Assembly: GCF_001262635.1 (NCBI RefSeq)
Contig: NZ_JXYH01000036.1
Coordinates: forward strand, 1 to 38,611
DNA: 38,611 nt
Direction of reading: 5' to 3'
Source: Aestuariivita boseongensis
GTDB lineage: Bacteria > Pseudomonadota > Alphaproteobacteria > Rhodobacterales > Rhodobacteraceae
Made by a program: the position numbers and the translations under genes. The notes below the pieces were generated by a model. The model was not told where the DNA came from. It worked only from the letters and a program-made list of their open reading frames with translations, and ran no database searches. Below are positions 1 through 7,800 of this stretch, in pieces. Each line of letters starts with the position of its first letter. Within the stretch, counting starts at the first letter, position 1.

Positions 1-344
1 CGGATGCGGGCCACGACTTCGGCCGGATCGAAGGGTTTGGTGATGTAATCATCGGCCCCCAATTCCAGCCCGGTGACGCGATCCTGCACCTGCGCCCGGC
101 CTGAAATGATGATGACAGCCGCCCCGCGTTCCAGCGCAAGCCTGTGCACCAAAGCCAGACCATCCGTGTCGGGCAGGGACAGGTCCACCAGACACACATC
201 CGGGGTCATCCGCTTCAACGCGGCCTCGAATTCCCGCGCACGGCCAAAGCTTTGGGTGCGAAATTCCGCTTCTTCCAACGCATCGGTCAGCATGTGGCGG
301 ATTTCGGGTTCGTCATCCAGGATCCAGACGAGGGGGGAACTCAT
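1..344 (-). CDS. Response regulator, receiver domain (partial, C-terminus outside window)
   Basis: The reverse strand encodes a CheY-like receiver domain from an ATG at 344; the reading frame is still open at base 1, so the output domain is missing. The acidic pair is in WILDDEPEIR near residues 7-16, the phosphoacceptor is Asp54 in CLVDLSLPDTDG, the conserved Ser is in IIISGRA and the Lys is in DDYITKPFDP. The ADDYITKPF ending followed by an arginine-rich linker is typical of OmpR/PhoB-type regulators, but the output domain cannot be seen. Its ATG overlaps the stop of the upstream hybrid kinase gene (ATGA, 4 bp), which indicates translational coupling. It is very likely the cognate regulator, or one phosphorelay partner, of that kinase. 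Confidence 0.9.
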   Translation of the reverse strand, partial: MSSPLVWILDDEPEIRHMLTDALEEAEFRTQSFGRAREFEAALKRMTPDVCLVDLSLPDTDGLALVHRLALERGAAVIIISGRAQVQDRVTGLELGADDYITKPFDPAEVVARI

Positions 345-2242
345 TGCGCAGCCTCCGGTCGCAGCAGGGCCGACAGATCGCCAAGGTTGAATGGCTTGCG
401 CAAGACCGGCACCAGTTTAAATGCCGCCTGATGCAATGGATCCTGTGGCGGAAGTGAGGTCATCAGAATGATCGGGATTTGGCTGCCGCGCATCCGGTCC
501 ACCAGATCCAGACCGGTCGCCGGGCCTTCCAGCCGGATATCCGACAGAACCAGCACGATGTCGGGCAGATCGGCCGCCAGGGCGACGGCCTCGTCGACCG
601 ATGTCGCCTCGATCACCGAATGATCCAGGGCGACCAGCATTTCGCGCACCTGCGTGCGCAATGTATCGTTATCCTCCACCAGCAAAGCCAGACCGCCGGT
701 CATCGCGGGGGCAGGGCGATAGGGCAGGCGCAGCGCCACGGAGGCACCTGTGGGCGTGTTGGCCAGGCGCAGGTCACCGCCGGCAAGTTTGACCATGTCA
801 TAGACCATCGGCAGGCCCAGCCCGGACCCTTCGCCGCCTTTGGTGGTAAAGAACGGGTCGACGGCCTGAGCCATCGCCTCGTCGGAAAATCCGGGGCCCG
901 TGTCGCTGACCGAAATCTCGATCCAGATGTCTTCGATCGCGTGGGCGCTCACCGTGATCTGGCCCGAGGTTCCGCAGGCATCGCGCGCGTTCAGGATCAG
1001 GTTCAAGAGCGCATCCTGCAGCATCCCGGCATCCAGCATCAGCGCGTGATCAGGGGTGTGATCCAGAACGCTCAACCCCATCGCCTGTGGCAAGGTCGGG
1101 GTTGCCAGCGTTTTCAGATCGGCCAGCAGTCCGTGCAGATCGGTAGCGCGCGGCCGATAGGTGCGGTGCCCGGTCATATCGCCAATCCGGTTCAGAAGAT
1201 CGCCGCCGCGCCGGGCGGCAGCGGTTGTGGCGGCAACAAGGGCTTTTGCGTCATCGGGCAGGTCCATGCGACCCAGCTTGCTTTGCATGCCCAGAATAAT
1301 CGTCAGCAGGTTCGAAAAGTCATGCGCCACACCATTGACCATTTGCGCGGCCAAAGCGCGCCGCCGCGTCTGTTGCAGCGCCACGCGGGCCTGGGTCTCC
1401 TGCGTGATATCCATCGACAGGATATAGACCCCACCCGAGGCTTCAGGCGTAAAGGCCACCCGGATCCGACGGGAACTGGCCGTGTCGGTGAATTCGAACA
1501 CCGACGCCTCGCCTTCGTAGGCGCGCGCCAGATGCGGAGCGATCCGACCATAGGCCGAGGGCCCCAAAACGTCCGAGATATGCTGCCCCAGAATGTCCGA
1601 CGGCCTGCCGGGGATCACCGTGCTGAGCCTGCGGTTCGAAAACGTATAAAGCCCGTCCTGATCCACATGCGCGATATGGGCGGGCATCATTTCGGTGGTC
1701 AGGCGGGTGCGGGCCTCGACCTCGGTCAACTGGCGCTTGGTCTCTTCCAATGCGGTGATGGTTGCGGCCAGCTCGCGGTTGGTGGCCGACAGCTCCTCGG
1801 CATGGGCCAGAAGCTGGTCGCTCAGTTCCGCGGAGCGCGCGCGCAGCAATTGCTCTGATCGTTTCGTGCGGGTGATATCGGTGTAAACCGTGACCCACCC
1901 GCCCTGCGGCAGGGGCGATCCTTCCACACTGATTGTCCGGCCATTGGCGCGGGTGCGCTCCATGTAATGGGCCTCGAACGCGCGGGCTTGTTCAACACGG
2001 GCGGCGACGAACTTATCGACATCCGCCACCTCACCGTATTCTCCGGAATTGGCCAGATACCGGATCGTTTCGTCAAAGCGCGCGCCGGGCTGGGCCAGTT
2101 CAGCAGGCAGGTTGAACATGTCCGGAAAGCGACTGTTGCACACCACAAGCCGGAGATCGCGGTCATAGATCGACAGCGCCTGGGCGATCAGGTTCAGACC
2201 CGCAGTGGTGTAATCAAATGTATCGCGGCCGGACCGAACCAT
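341..2242 (-). CDS. Cytoplasmic PAS-PAS hybrid sensor histidine kinase with C-terminal receiver
   Basis: About 633 residues with no transmembrane segment, so a soluble sensor. From the ATG the order is: PAS domain (about 12-125, PAS_7-like, with SIYDRDLRLVVCN); coiled coil (about 130-180); second PAS (about 180-285); dimerisation domain with phosphoacceptor His307 in VAHDFSN; ATPase domain with N-box NLILNARDA, G1 DTGPGF, F-box FFTTK and G2 GEGSGLGLP; receiver domain from about 518 with Asp568 in LSDIRLEG and Lys in LRKPFN. I chose the ATG at 2242 over a GTG at 2248 because GGAGG lies 5 nt before it. A perfect inverted repeat abuts this ribosome-binding site. The stop overlaps the next response regulator gene by 4 bp. 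The PAS ligand or signal is not deducible. Confidence 0.9.
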   Translation of the reverse strand: MVRSGRDTFDYTTAGLNLIAQALSIYDRDLRLVVCNSRFPDMFNLPAELAQPGARFDETIRYLANSGEYGEVADVDKFVAARVEQARAFEAHYMERTRANGRTISVEGSPLPQGGWVTVYTDITRTKRSEQLLRARSAELSDQLLAHAEELSATNRELAATITALEETKRQLTEVEARTRLTTEMMPAHIAHVDQDGLYTFSNRRLSTVIPGRPSDILGQHISDVLGPSAYGRIAPHLARAYEGEASVFEFTDTASSRRIRVAFTPEASGGVYILSMDITQETQARVALQQTRRRALAAQMVNGVAHDFSNLLTIILGMQSKLGRMDLPDDAKALVAATTAAARRGGDLLNRIGDMTGHRTYRPRATDLHGLLADLKTLATPTLPQAMGLSVLDHTPDHALMLDAGMLQDALLNLILNARDACGTSGQITVSAHAIEDIWIEISVSDTGPGFSDEAMAQAVDPFFTTKGGEGSGLGLPMVYDMVKLAGGDLRLANTPTGASVALRLPYRPAPAMTGGLALLVEDNDTLRTQVREMLVALDHSVIEATSVDEAVALAADLPDIVLVLSDIRLEGPATGLDLVDRMRGSQIPIILMTSLPPQDPLHQAAFKLVPVLRKPFNLGDLSALLRPEAAQ

Positions 2243-2249
2243 GCACACC

Positions 2250-2275
2250 TCCCGATGCTATGGCTAGCATCGGGA
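2250..2275 (-). promoter_or_regulatory. Perfect 11-bp inverted repeat at the kinase ribosome-binding site
   Basis: Arms TCCCGATGCTA (2250-2260) and TAGCATCGGGA (2265-2275) are perfectly complementary around a 4-nt spacer (TGGC). On the minus strand the end of the second arm runs into the GGGAGG Shine-Dalgarno of the hybrid kinase. It could be an operator for a dimeric repressor or an mRNA hairpin that partly hides the ribosome-binding site. No T-tract follows, so a terminator is unlikely. Confidence 0.6.
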
Positions 2276-2321
2276 CGACATCTCGCAAAGGGGGTTGGTC
2301 AGTGCAACCATCTGCCGGCCT

Positions 2322-2855
2322 TCAGGTGCAGGGCACCAACGCTGTCAGTTCGCTGTCTGTCAGAATTGATGCCAGCGGTGCATTGCTTAGAAGAGGCAGA
2401 AACGGTTCAGCCTCCGTCAGTTGTAAATCGACCGAGACTGTCGCATCCCGCGGCACAATTTCGACCAGGCGGCAGGCCGTGACTGACACGCTCAGACTGC
2501 CGGTCGTCGCCTCCGGGTCCAGAGTTTCCCACGCGTTGATCTCAGACTGCAAAGCACGCAGTCGGGCCAGATCGCGCGGCGCGACCCGATAAAGCGTTGC
2601 ACCATCGGCCAGCGTTTCATCCAGCACGAACGTTCCTTCACGACGTGCCTTGGTATCGGCACGCTCTGCCTGCAGGATCAGCCGGGCCGATCCCGGAACA
2701 ATGCGCACCTGATCTGGAACAGTAACGCGGGTGACAAACCCTGCCGGATCTGCCTCCAGCGGAGACAATCCCCGCATCGCCATCAGCGTCGAGGGTACAA
2801 CGCTGCCGCAACCGATCAGACATAGGCAAAGACCGGATAGAATTTCGAGTTTCAT
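2322..2855 (-). CDS. Small hypothetical lipoprotein
   Basis: A 177-residue protein with a lipoprotein signal: short charged start MKLE, hydrophobic stretch ILSGLCLCLIG, then the lipobox LIGC with Cys about residue 16. The mature part is soluble, without transmembrane segments, and I do not recognise its family. The ATG at 2855 is chosen because AAGGTGA stands about 7 nt before it and the signal peptide begins there; an upstream in-frame codon at 2894 would put a lysine-rich tail before the signal. It is divergent from the DUF2975 gene across an AT-rich spacer and ends about 80 bp from the kinase start, which is transcribed the same way. Function unknown; probably anchored to a membrane facing the periplasm. 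Confidence 0.75.
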   Translation of the reverse strand: MKLEILSGLCLCLIGCGSVVPSTLMAMRGLSPLEADPAGFVTRVTVPDQVRIVPGSARLILQAERADTKARREGTFVLDETLADGATLYRVAPRDLARLRALQSEINAWETLDPEATTGSLSVSVTACRLVEIVPRDATVSVDLQLTEAEPFLPLLSNAPLASILTDSELTALVPCT

Positions 2856-2930
2856 AAGAATCACCTTTTGTTTTGAAATTTTATTGTTAAACATTAAAAA
2901 ATAGTCGTGTAAATCGGTCAGGTGATCCCC
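2856..2930. promoter_or_regulatory. AT-rich divergent promoter region
   Basis: This spacer between the lipoprotein gene (minus) and the DUF2975 gene (plus) is far richer in A and T than its surroundings. On the plus strand TTGAAA (2873-2878) is followed 16 nt later by TAAAAA (2895-2900), a possible sigma-70-like promoter. The minus-strand promoter cannot be placed with confidence. The ribosome-binding site AGGTGA for the plus gene lies at the right edge. Confidence 0.45.
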
Positions 2931-3458
2931 ATGTCAAATCTTCCCCGCATTGCCGGAGTTCTCTCCTACGCCACGCTCTTGTTGATTAGCATCCTTGTCA
3001 TCAGCGCGTTAGTCTTCTTGATCATGCCGGATCTGGCGCGCAGCTTTCTATTGGGATCGCTTCCTGCAGGTGCACCCGAAACGGCCGTAACTGGCCCGAT
3101 CCTCTATGGGGTTCAGGCGGCGGCTTGGGTGGTGCTGGGCGTGAACCTCTTTGTCCTGTGGCACATCTATTGCCTGTCCAGCCTCTATGCGATGCGCGAA
3201 ACGCTTAGTGATCGTTGCGGCCATCACGTGCGCAGGATCGGCCTTGGGCTGATCCTGTTTCCAGTGGTGACCACAGCCTATGGCGCGCTGTCATCCGTTC
3301 TGCTTAGCTGGCACAATCCTCCGGGCGAGCGGGAACTGGTCCTGGCGATCAATGTTCAGGGCTTGGGATTTGCCATCGGTGGCGCGCTGTTGCTTTTGAT
3401 CGGCACAACCATTCGCCACGCCACCGCTATCGCGGAAGAAAACCGGAGTTTTGTCTGA
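2931..3458 (+). CDS. DUF2975-type integral membrane protein
   Basis: A 175-residue protein with four predicted transmembrane helices: about residues 10-32, 55-85, 100-125 and 140-160. Its size, topology and immediate pairing with a small XRE regulator match the DUF2975 family, whose role is not established. I start at the ATG at 2931, preceded by AGGTGA at good spacing, rather than the GTG at 2922. The stop and the next start share a base (TGATG at 3456-3460), so the two proteins are translationally coupled. By analogy with other membrane-protein/XRE pairs it may modulate the activity of the regulator; that is inference. Confidence 0.8.
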   Translation: MSNLPRIAGVLSYATLLLISILVISALVFLIMPDLARSFLLGSLPAGAPETAVTGPILYGVQAAAWVVLGVNLFVLWHIYCLSSLYAMRETLSDRCGHHVRRIGLGLILFPVVTTAYGALSSVLLSWHNPPGERELVLAINVQGLGFAIGGALLLLIGTTIRHATAIAEENRSFV

Positions 3459-3667
3459 TGCAGATCGTCGTGCGTCTGGATGTCATGCTGGCGCGTCGCA
3501 AGATGAAATCCCGCGAATTGGCGGAACGCATCGGCATTTCAGAACAAAACGTCAGCCTGCTGAAATCCGGGAAGGTCAAAGGCATTCGCTTTGAAACCTT
3601 GGCGCGCATTTGCGAGGTGTTGCAGTGTCAGCCGGGCGATCTGCTGGAGGCGGAGCCAACCCTGTAA
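3458..3667 (+). CDS. Small XRE/Cro-type HTH regulator
   Basis: A 69-residue protein that is essentially one Cro/CI-type helix-turn-helix: the region SRELAERIGISEQNVSLLK (about 23-41) gives the two HTH helices, and FETLARICEVLQCQPGDLLE is the typical C-terminal part of YozG/YdaS-like mini-regulators. It has no ligand or oligomerisation domain. Its start overlaps the stop of the DUF2975 gene. Such pairs are widespread; the regulator probably controls its own operon. Confidence 0.88.
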   Translation: MQIVVRLDVMLARRKMKSRELAERIGISEQNVSLLKSGKVKGIRFETLARICEVLQCQPGDLLEAEPTL

Positions 3668-3799
3668 CAATTCGTAAGGATTGGGAAAACATCACGAAAA
3701 AGTTGACGCCAAGGGTCAGACACAGTTCCTTAGGGGGCAGAATCGCATCAAGCGATCAGACCCGGTGCCCGAACGCACCGGTGTGGGAGGAGGAAGATT
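3668..3799 (+). promoter_or_regulatory. Leader of the ligase/LIV operon with small hairpins and TTG-start RBS
   Basis: A 132-bp gap before the acyl-CoA synthetase. TTGACG near 3702 is a good -35-like hexamer, but no convincing -10 follows. Two hairpins are visible: ATCGC/GCGAT near 3742-3756, and CCGGTGC (3762-3768) with GCACCGG (3775-3781). The second stands directly before a very strong ribosome-binding site (AGGAGG, 6 nt from the TTG start at 3800). A strong site plus a weak TTG start suggests that translation is set by this leader. Confidence 0.4.
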
Positions 3800-5770
3800 T
3801 TGGCGACTACGCATTCCGGCGTCGGAGGACTTGTGTCCATTCCGGCGCTTCTTGAGCGCAATGCTAAGCAGTTCGGCGACGCACCCGCATATCGTGAGAA
3901 AGAGTTCGGGATCTGGCAGACCTGGACCTGGGCAGAGGCCGAAAAAGAGATCGAGGCGCTGGCGCTTGGCCTGATCAATCTGGGTGTGAAAGAGGGCGAT
4001 TTCGTCGCCATCATCGGGCGCAACCGTCCTTATCTGTATTGGTCGATGGTCGCCGCGCAGTCTGTCGGTGCGGTGCCTGTTCCGCTGTACCAGGACGCCG
4101 TGGCCGAAGAGATGGCCTATGTGCTGGGCCATTGCGGTGCACGCTTCGTGATCGTGGGCGATCAGGAGCAGGTCGACAAGGTGATCGAGATCCAGGACCA
4201 GCTGCACCAGTTCGAGCATATGATCTATCTCGACCCGCGCGGCCTGCGGAAATACGACCATTCGCATCTGCACCAGTTCTCCCATGTTCAGGATCAGGGC
4301 CGCGCCGCGCGCGACGAATTCCTGCCCGAGCTGAAGAAACGGCGCGAAAAGCTGGGTTATGACGACCAATGCGTCATGCTCTACACCTCGGGCACCACGG
4401 GCAAACCCAAAGGCGTCGTGCTGTCGAACCGCAACGTGATCGAAACGGCCAAATCCTCGTCTGAATTCGATCGCCTGCGGCGCGAAGATGACATTCTGGC
4501 CTATCTGCCGATGGCCTGGGTGGGTGACTTCATCTTCTCGGTCGGGCAGGCCTATTGGACGGGCTTCTGTGTGAACTGCCCTGAAAGCGAAGGCACGATG
4601 ATGACCGACCTGCGCGAGATCGGGCCGACCTATTACTTCGCCCCGCCGCGCGTGTTCGAAACCCAGCTGACCAATGTGATGATCCGGATGGAGGATGCGG
4701 GCCGCTTCAAGAAATGGCTGTTCGACACCTTCATGGCCCATGCCCGCAAGGTCGGCCCCAGCATTCTGGACGGCAAACCTGTCAGCGGCATGGACCGGTT
4801 CAAATACTGGCTGGGCAATATCTTTGTCTATGGCCCGCTGAAGAACACGCTGGGCTTTTCCCGCGTGCGCGTGGGCTATACCGCCGGTGAGGCGATCGGC
4901 CCGGAAATCTTTGATTTCTATCGGTCTTTGGGGATCAACCTGAAGCAGCTTTACGGCCAGACCGAAGCCACCGTGTTCATCACCGCTCAGCCCGATGGCG
5001 AAGTGCGGTCCGACACCGTGGGCGTGCCAAGCCCCAATGTAGAGCTGAAGATCGCCGAGAATGGCGAGGTGTTCTATCGCTCTCCGGGTGTGTTCGTCGA
5101 ATATTACAAGAACCCAGAAAGCACCGCCGACACGAAGGATCCAGAAGGCTGGGTCGCCACCGGCGACGCAGGCTTTATCGAGCCCGACACCGGGCATCTG
5201 CGCATCATCGACCGCGCCAAGGATGTGGGCCAGATGGCCGATGGCAGCCTGTTCGCGCCGAAATACGTGGAGAACAAACTGAAGTTCTTCCCCAACATTC
5301 TGGAAGCGGTCCTGTTCGGCAATGGCCGCGACGAATGCGTGGCCTTCATCAATATCGACCTGACCGCCGTGGGCAACTGGGCCGAGCGGAACAACATCGC
5401 CTATTCCTCCTATCAGGAACTGGCCGGTCACCCCCAGGTGATGGCCACGATCCAGAGCCACGTGGAAGAGGTGAACCGGTCGGTCGCCGAGGACGAGATG
5501 CTGTCGGGCTGCCAGGTGCACCGCTTTGTCGTGCTGCACAAGGAACTGGATGCCGATGACGGGGAACTGACCCGCACCCGCAAGGTGCGCCGCCGGATCA
5601 TCGAAGAGAAATACGCCGACATCATCGCAGCGCTTTATGATGGATCCAAAGAGGTCTCGACCCGGACGGAAGTGACCTATGAGGATGGCCGCAAGGGATA
5701 TATCAGCGCGACGCTGGAAATCCGCGACGCGGCGGTCAGCTCGGTGCCGGCCAAGATGGCGGCGGAATGA
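3800..5770 (+). CDS. Long-chain-type acyl-CoA synthetase (AMP-binding)
   Basis: A 656-residue ANL-superfamily enzyme that should activate a carboxylic acid to its CoA thioester through an acyl-adenylate. The core motifs are intact: A3 YTSGTTGKPKG (about 195-205), A5 YGQTE (385-389), A7 TGD (454-456), A8 region DRAKD (471-475) and the C-terminal catalytic Lys in TRTRKVRRR (Lys595). Length fits the roughly 600-660 residue FadD15/ACSBG-like group rather than short ligases. The start is TTG, supported by AGGAGG 6 nt upstream and a sensible N-terminus MATTHSG. It heads an operon with LIV-type transporter genes and a PaaK-like gene, so the substrate is probably the imported acid. Long-chain specificity is not shown by sequence alone; aromatic or branched acids remain possible. 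Confidence 0.9.
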   Translation: MATTHSGVGGLVSIPALLERNAKQFGDAPAYREKEFGIWQTWTWAEAEKEIEALALGLINLGVKEGDFVAIIGRNRPYLYWSMVAAQSVGAVPVPLYQDAVAEEMAYVLGHCGARFVIVGDQEQVDKVIEIQDQLHQFEHMIYLDPRGLRKYDHSHLHQFSHVQDQGRAARDEFLPELKKRREKLGYDDQCVMLYTSGTTGKPKGVVLSNRNVIETAKSSSEFDRLRREDDILAYLPMAWVGDFIFSVGQAYWTGFCVNCPESEGTMMTDLREIGPTYYFAPPRVFETQLTNVMIRMEDAGRFKKWLFDTFMAHARKVGPSILDGKPVSGMDRFKYWLGNIFVYGPLKNTLGFSRVRVGYTAGEAIGPEIFDFYRSLGINLKQLYGQTEATVFITAQPDGEVRSDTVGVPSPNVELKIAENGEVFYRSPGVFVEYYKNPESTADTKDPEGWVATGDAGFIEPDTGHLRIIDRAKDVGQMADGSLFAPKYVENKLKFFPNILEAVLFGNGRDECVAFINIDLTAVGNWAERNNIAYSSYQELAGHPQVMATIQSHVEEVNRSVAEDEMLSGCQVHRFVVLHKELDADDGELTRTRKVRRRIIEEKYADIIAALYDGSKEVSTRTEVTYEDGRKGYISATLEIRDAAVSSVPAKMAAE

Positions 5771-5861
5771 CGGTGCGGCGCTCCCCTTCGGGTTCGCCCC
5801 GCCCGCCCTCCCGCGTCGGCGCGTATTCTGCGGGCGTAATGCAAGCGCGGATCGCTGTGTT

Positions 5862-5886
5862 CCGTATTTTGAAAGAGAAGAAGGGC
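5862..5886 (+). repeat. 25-bp intergenic repeat, copy A
   Basis: CCGTATTTTGAAAGAGAAG (5862-5880) followed by AAGGGC. The same 25 bp, with one mismatch, is found at 14531-14555. Copy A ends just before the livG start and supplies the purine-rich GAAGAAGGG that may act as its ribosome-binding site. Confidence 0.7.
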
Positions 5887-5894
5887 TGGACCTG

Positions 5895-6713
5895 ATGCTG
5901 GATCAGACGGAAGGCTATACCACCGCGGATGGCCGCAAGATCGGCGGCGTGGTGATGGAAATGAAGAACATCACGCTGCGTTTTGGCGGGGTGGTGGCGA
6001 TCAAGGATATCTCCTTTGATATCCGCGAAGGCGAGATCCGGGCGATCATCGGGCCGAACGGGGCGGGCAAGTCCTCGATGCTGAATGTGATCTCGGGGTT
6101 TTATAACCCGCAGGAGGGTGAGGTCTGGTATCGCGGATCGAAACGCCCGCCGATGAAGCCTTATCAGGTGGCGCAGCAGGGCATTGCGCGGACTTTCCAG
6201 AACATCGCCCTGTTCGAAGGGATGACGGTTCTGGACAATGTGATGACCGGCCGACTGACCAAGATGGACGCCAATGTGTTCCGCCAGGCGATCTGGAAGG
6301 GCCGGGCCGAAAAGGAAGAGGTCGAGAACCGCGAGAAGGCCGAGCGAGTGATTGATTTCCTTGAAATTCAACACATCAGGAAGACGCCGGTGTCGCGCCT
6401 GCCTTACGGTTTGAAAAAACGCGTGGAGCTGGCGCGGGCGCTGGTGAGCGAGCCGAGCCTTCTCTTGCTGGACGAGCCGATGGCCGGCATGAACGTCGAG
6501 GAGAAAGAGGACATGTCCCGCTTTATCCTGGATGTGAATGACGAGTTCGGCACCACGATCGCGCTGATCGAACATGATATGGGCGTTGTGATGGACCTGT
6601 CGGATCGCGTCGTGGTTATGGATTACGGCAAGAAAATCGGCGATGGCACGCCGGATGAGGTGCGCAACAACCAGGACGTCATCGACGCCTATCTGGGGGT
6701 GGCGCATGACTGA
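5895..6713 (+). CDS. livG: LIV-type ABC transporter ATP-binding protein (LivG-like)
   Basis: A 272-residue HAAT-family ATPase. Walker A is GPNGAGKS (about 53-60), the Q-loop region is ARTFQNIALFEGMTV, Walker B is SLLLLDEPMAGM and the H-loop is ALIEHDMG. The C-terminal GKKIGDGTPDEVRNNQDVIDAYLG is typical of LivG. The signature region reads LPYGLKKRVELARAL, with Pro where LSxG(Q) has Ser. I start at the ATG at 5895; codons upstream in the same frame read as non-coding spacer. The purine-rich GAAGAAGGG lies 8-10 nt before it. It forms the ATPase pair with LivF downstream. Confidence 0.93.
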   Translation: MLDQTEGYTTADGRKIGGVVMEMKNITLRFGGVVAIKDISFDIREGEIRAIIGPNGAGKSSMLNVISGFYNPQEGEVWYRGSKRPPMKPYQVAQQGIARTFQNIALFEGMTVLDNVMTGRLTKMDANVFRQAIWKGRAEKEEVENREKAERVIDFLEIQHIRKTPVSRLPYGLKKRVELARALVSEPSLLLLDEPMAGMNVEEKEDMSRFILDVNDEFGTTIALIEHDMGVVMDLSDRVVVMDYGKKIGDGTPDEVRNNQDVIDAYLGVAHD

Positions 6714-6732
6714 GTTTTTCCTGAAATCCGTT

Positions 6733-6782
6733 GTGCACAGCGCGTGCACAGCCTGTGCACAGAACGTGCACCGCATTTGCAC
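6733..6782. repeat. Five 11-bp-phased GTGCAC palindromes
   Basis: GTGCAC occurs at 6733, 6744, 6755 and 6766, and TTGCAC at 6777: exactly 11 bp apart each time. Units read GTGCACAG plus three variable bases. The palindromic core repeats on the same face of the helix. It fills the 80-bp spacer between livG and livH and lies upstream of the livH ribosome-binding site. It could be an array of operator sites or a tandem duplication. Confidence 0.85.
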
Positions 6783-6793
6783 GGGGGCCGCAT

Positions 6794-7798
6794 ATGCCTG
6801 AACAACTCCTCTTTGCGATGGAAGTCACGCTCAACGGTCTGATGGCCGGGGTGATGTATGCGCTGGTGGCGCTGGGCTTTGTTCTGATCTTCAAGGCCTC
6901 GGGCATTTTCAACTTTGCCCAGGGCGTCATGGCGCTGTTTGCCGCGATGACCTTTGTGGGCATCCAGAACGGGCAGGTGCCGTTCTCGCATCTGATCAAC
7001 GCGATCTTCGGGACCAAGATTCACTATTTCGGGTGGGAGTTGCACTCGATGGTGGCGATCTTGCTGACAGTGGTGGTGATGATCGCCATGGCCTGGGCGG
7101 TGCAGCGGTTCATCTTCCGGCATCTGGTGGGTCAGGAGCCGATCATTCTGTTCATGGCGACCATTGGTCTGGCCTATCTGCTGGAGGGTATCGCCGACCT
7201 GATGTGGGGCGCCGAGATCAAGAAGCTGGACGTCTGCCTGACCGATCAGACCTGTCTGCCGCAGGGCATCAATCTGGCCATTGACGAGACCACCTTCAAT
7301 CTGTTCGGCTATGGGTTCTTCATCGACAATCTGGACATCACCGCGACCATCGTGGCGATCATCCTGGTGGCGATCCTTGTGGCGTTTTCGCAATACACCA
7401 AGCAGGGCCGTGCCATGCGCGCGGTGGCCGACGATCACCAGGCCGCTTTGTCGGTGGGGGTTTCGCTGAATTACATCTGGATCCTCGTGTGGTCGGTGGC
7501 CGGGTTCGTGGCGCTGGTCGCGGGTATCATGTGGGGCGCGAAATCGGGTGTGCAGTTCTCGCTGTCGCTGATTGCGCTGAAGGCGCTGCCGGTGCTGATG
7601 CTGGGCGGCTTCACCTCGATCCCCGGGGCCATCGTGGGCGGCCTGATCATCGGTGTGGGCGAGAAGCTGTTTGAATTCGCGATCGGCCCGATGATCGGCG
7701 GCGCGACCGAGAACTGGTTTGCCTATGTGCTGGCGCTGATCTTCCTTGTCTTCCGGCCGCAGGGCCTGTTCGGCGAGAAGATCATCGAGAGGGTGTGA
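6794..7798 (+). CDS. livH: LIV-type ABC transporter permease (LivH-like)
   Basis: A 334-residue inner-membrane permease with about eight hydrophobic helices. Family landmarks are NGLMAGVMYALVALGFVLI near the N-terminus, GIFNFAQGVMALFAAMT, GRAMRAVADDHQAALSVGV (coupling region with ATPase) and LMLGGFTSIPGAIVGGLIIG. It forms the channel with LivM. The start at ATG 6794 is chosen because GGGGG stands 6 nt before it and MPEQLL is the usual beginning; a longer frame would translate the GTGCAC repeat. A longer periplasmic loop around KKLDVCLTDQTCLPQG carries two cysteines that may form a disulfide. Confidence 0.93.
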   Translation: MPEQLLFAMEVTLNGLMAGVMYALVALGFVLIFKASGIFNFAQGVMALFAAMTFVGIQNGQVPFSHLINAIFGTKIHYFGWELHSMVAILLTVVVMIAMAWAVQRFIFRHLVGQEPIILFMATIGLAYLLEGIADLMWGAEIKKLDVCLTDQTCLPQGINLAIDETTFNLFGYGFFIDNLDITATIVAIILVAILVAFSQYTKQGRAMRAVADDHQAALSVGVSLNYIWILVWSVAGFVALVAGIMWGAKSGVQFSLSLIALKALPVLMLGGFTSIPGAIVGGLIIGVGEKLFEFAIGPMIGGATENWFAYVLALIFLVFRPQGLFGEKIIERV

Positions 7799-7800
7799 CC

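Noticed and set aside
3716-5539. Long open frame antisense to the acyl-CoA synthetase gene
   Set aside because: Rich in His, Gln, Arg and lacking any domain pattern. It mirrors the codon bias of the sense gene, which has intact family motifs.
6733-6782. GTGCAC repeat as a CRISPR array
   Set aside because: Units are 11 bp with no spacers of 25-40 bp and no cas genes nearby.
6731-6793. N-terminal extension of LivH through the GTGCAC repeat
   Set aside because: The start would be a TTG without ribosome-binding site; MPEQLL after GGGGG fits the family.
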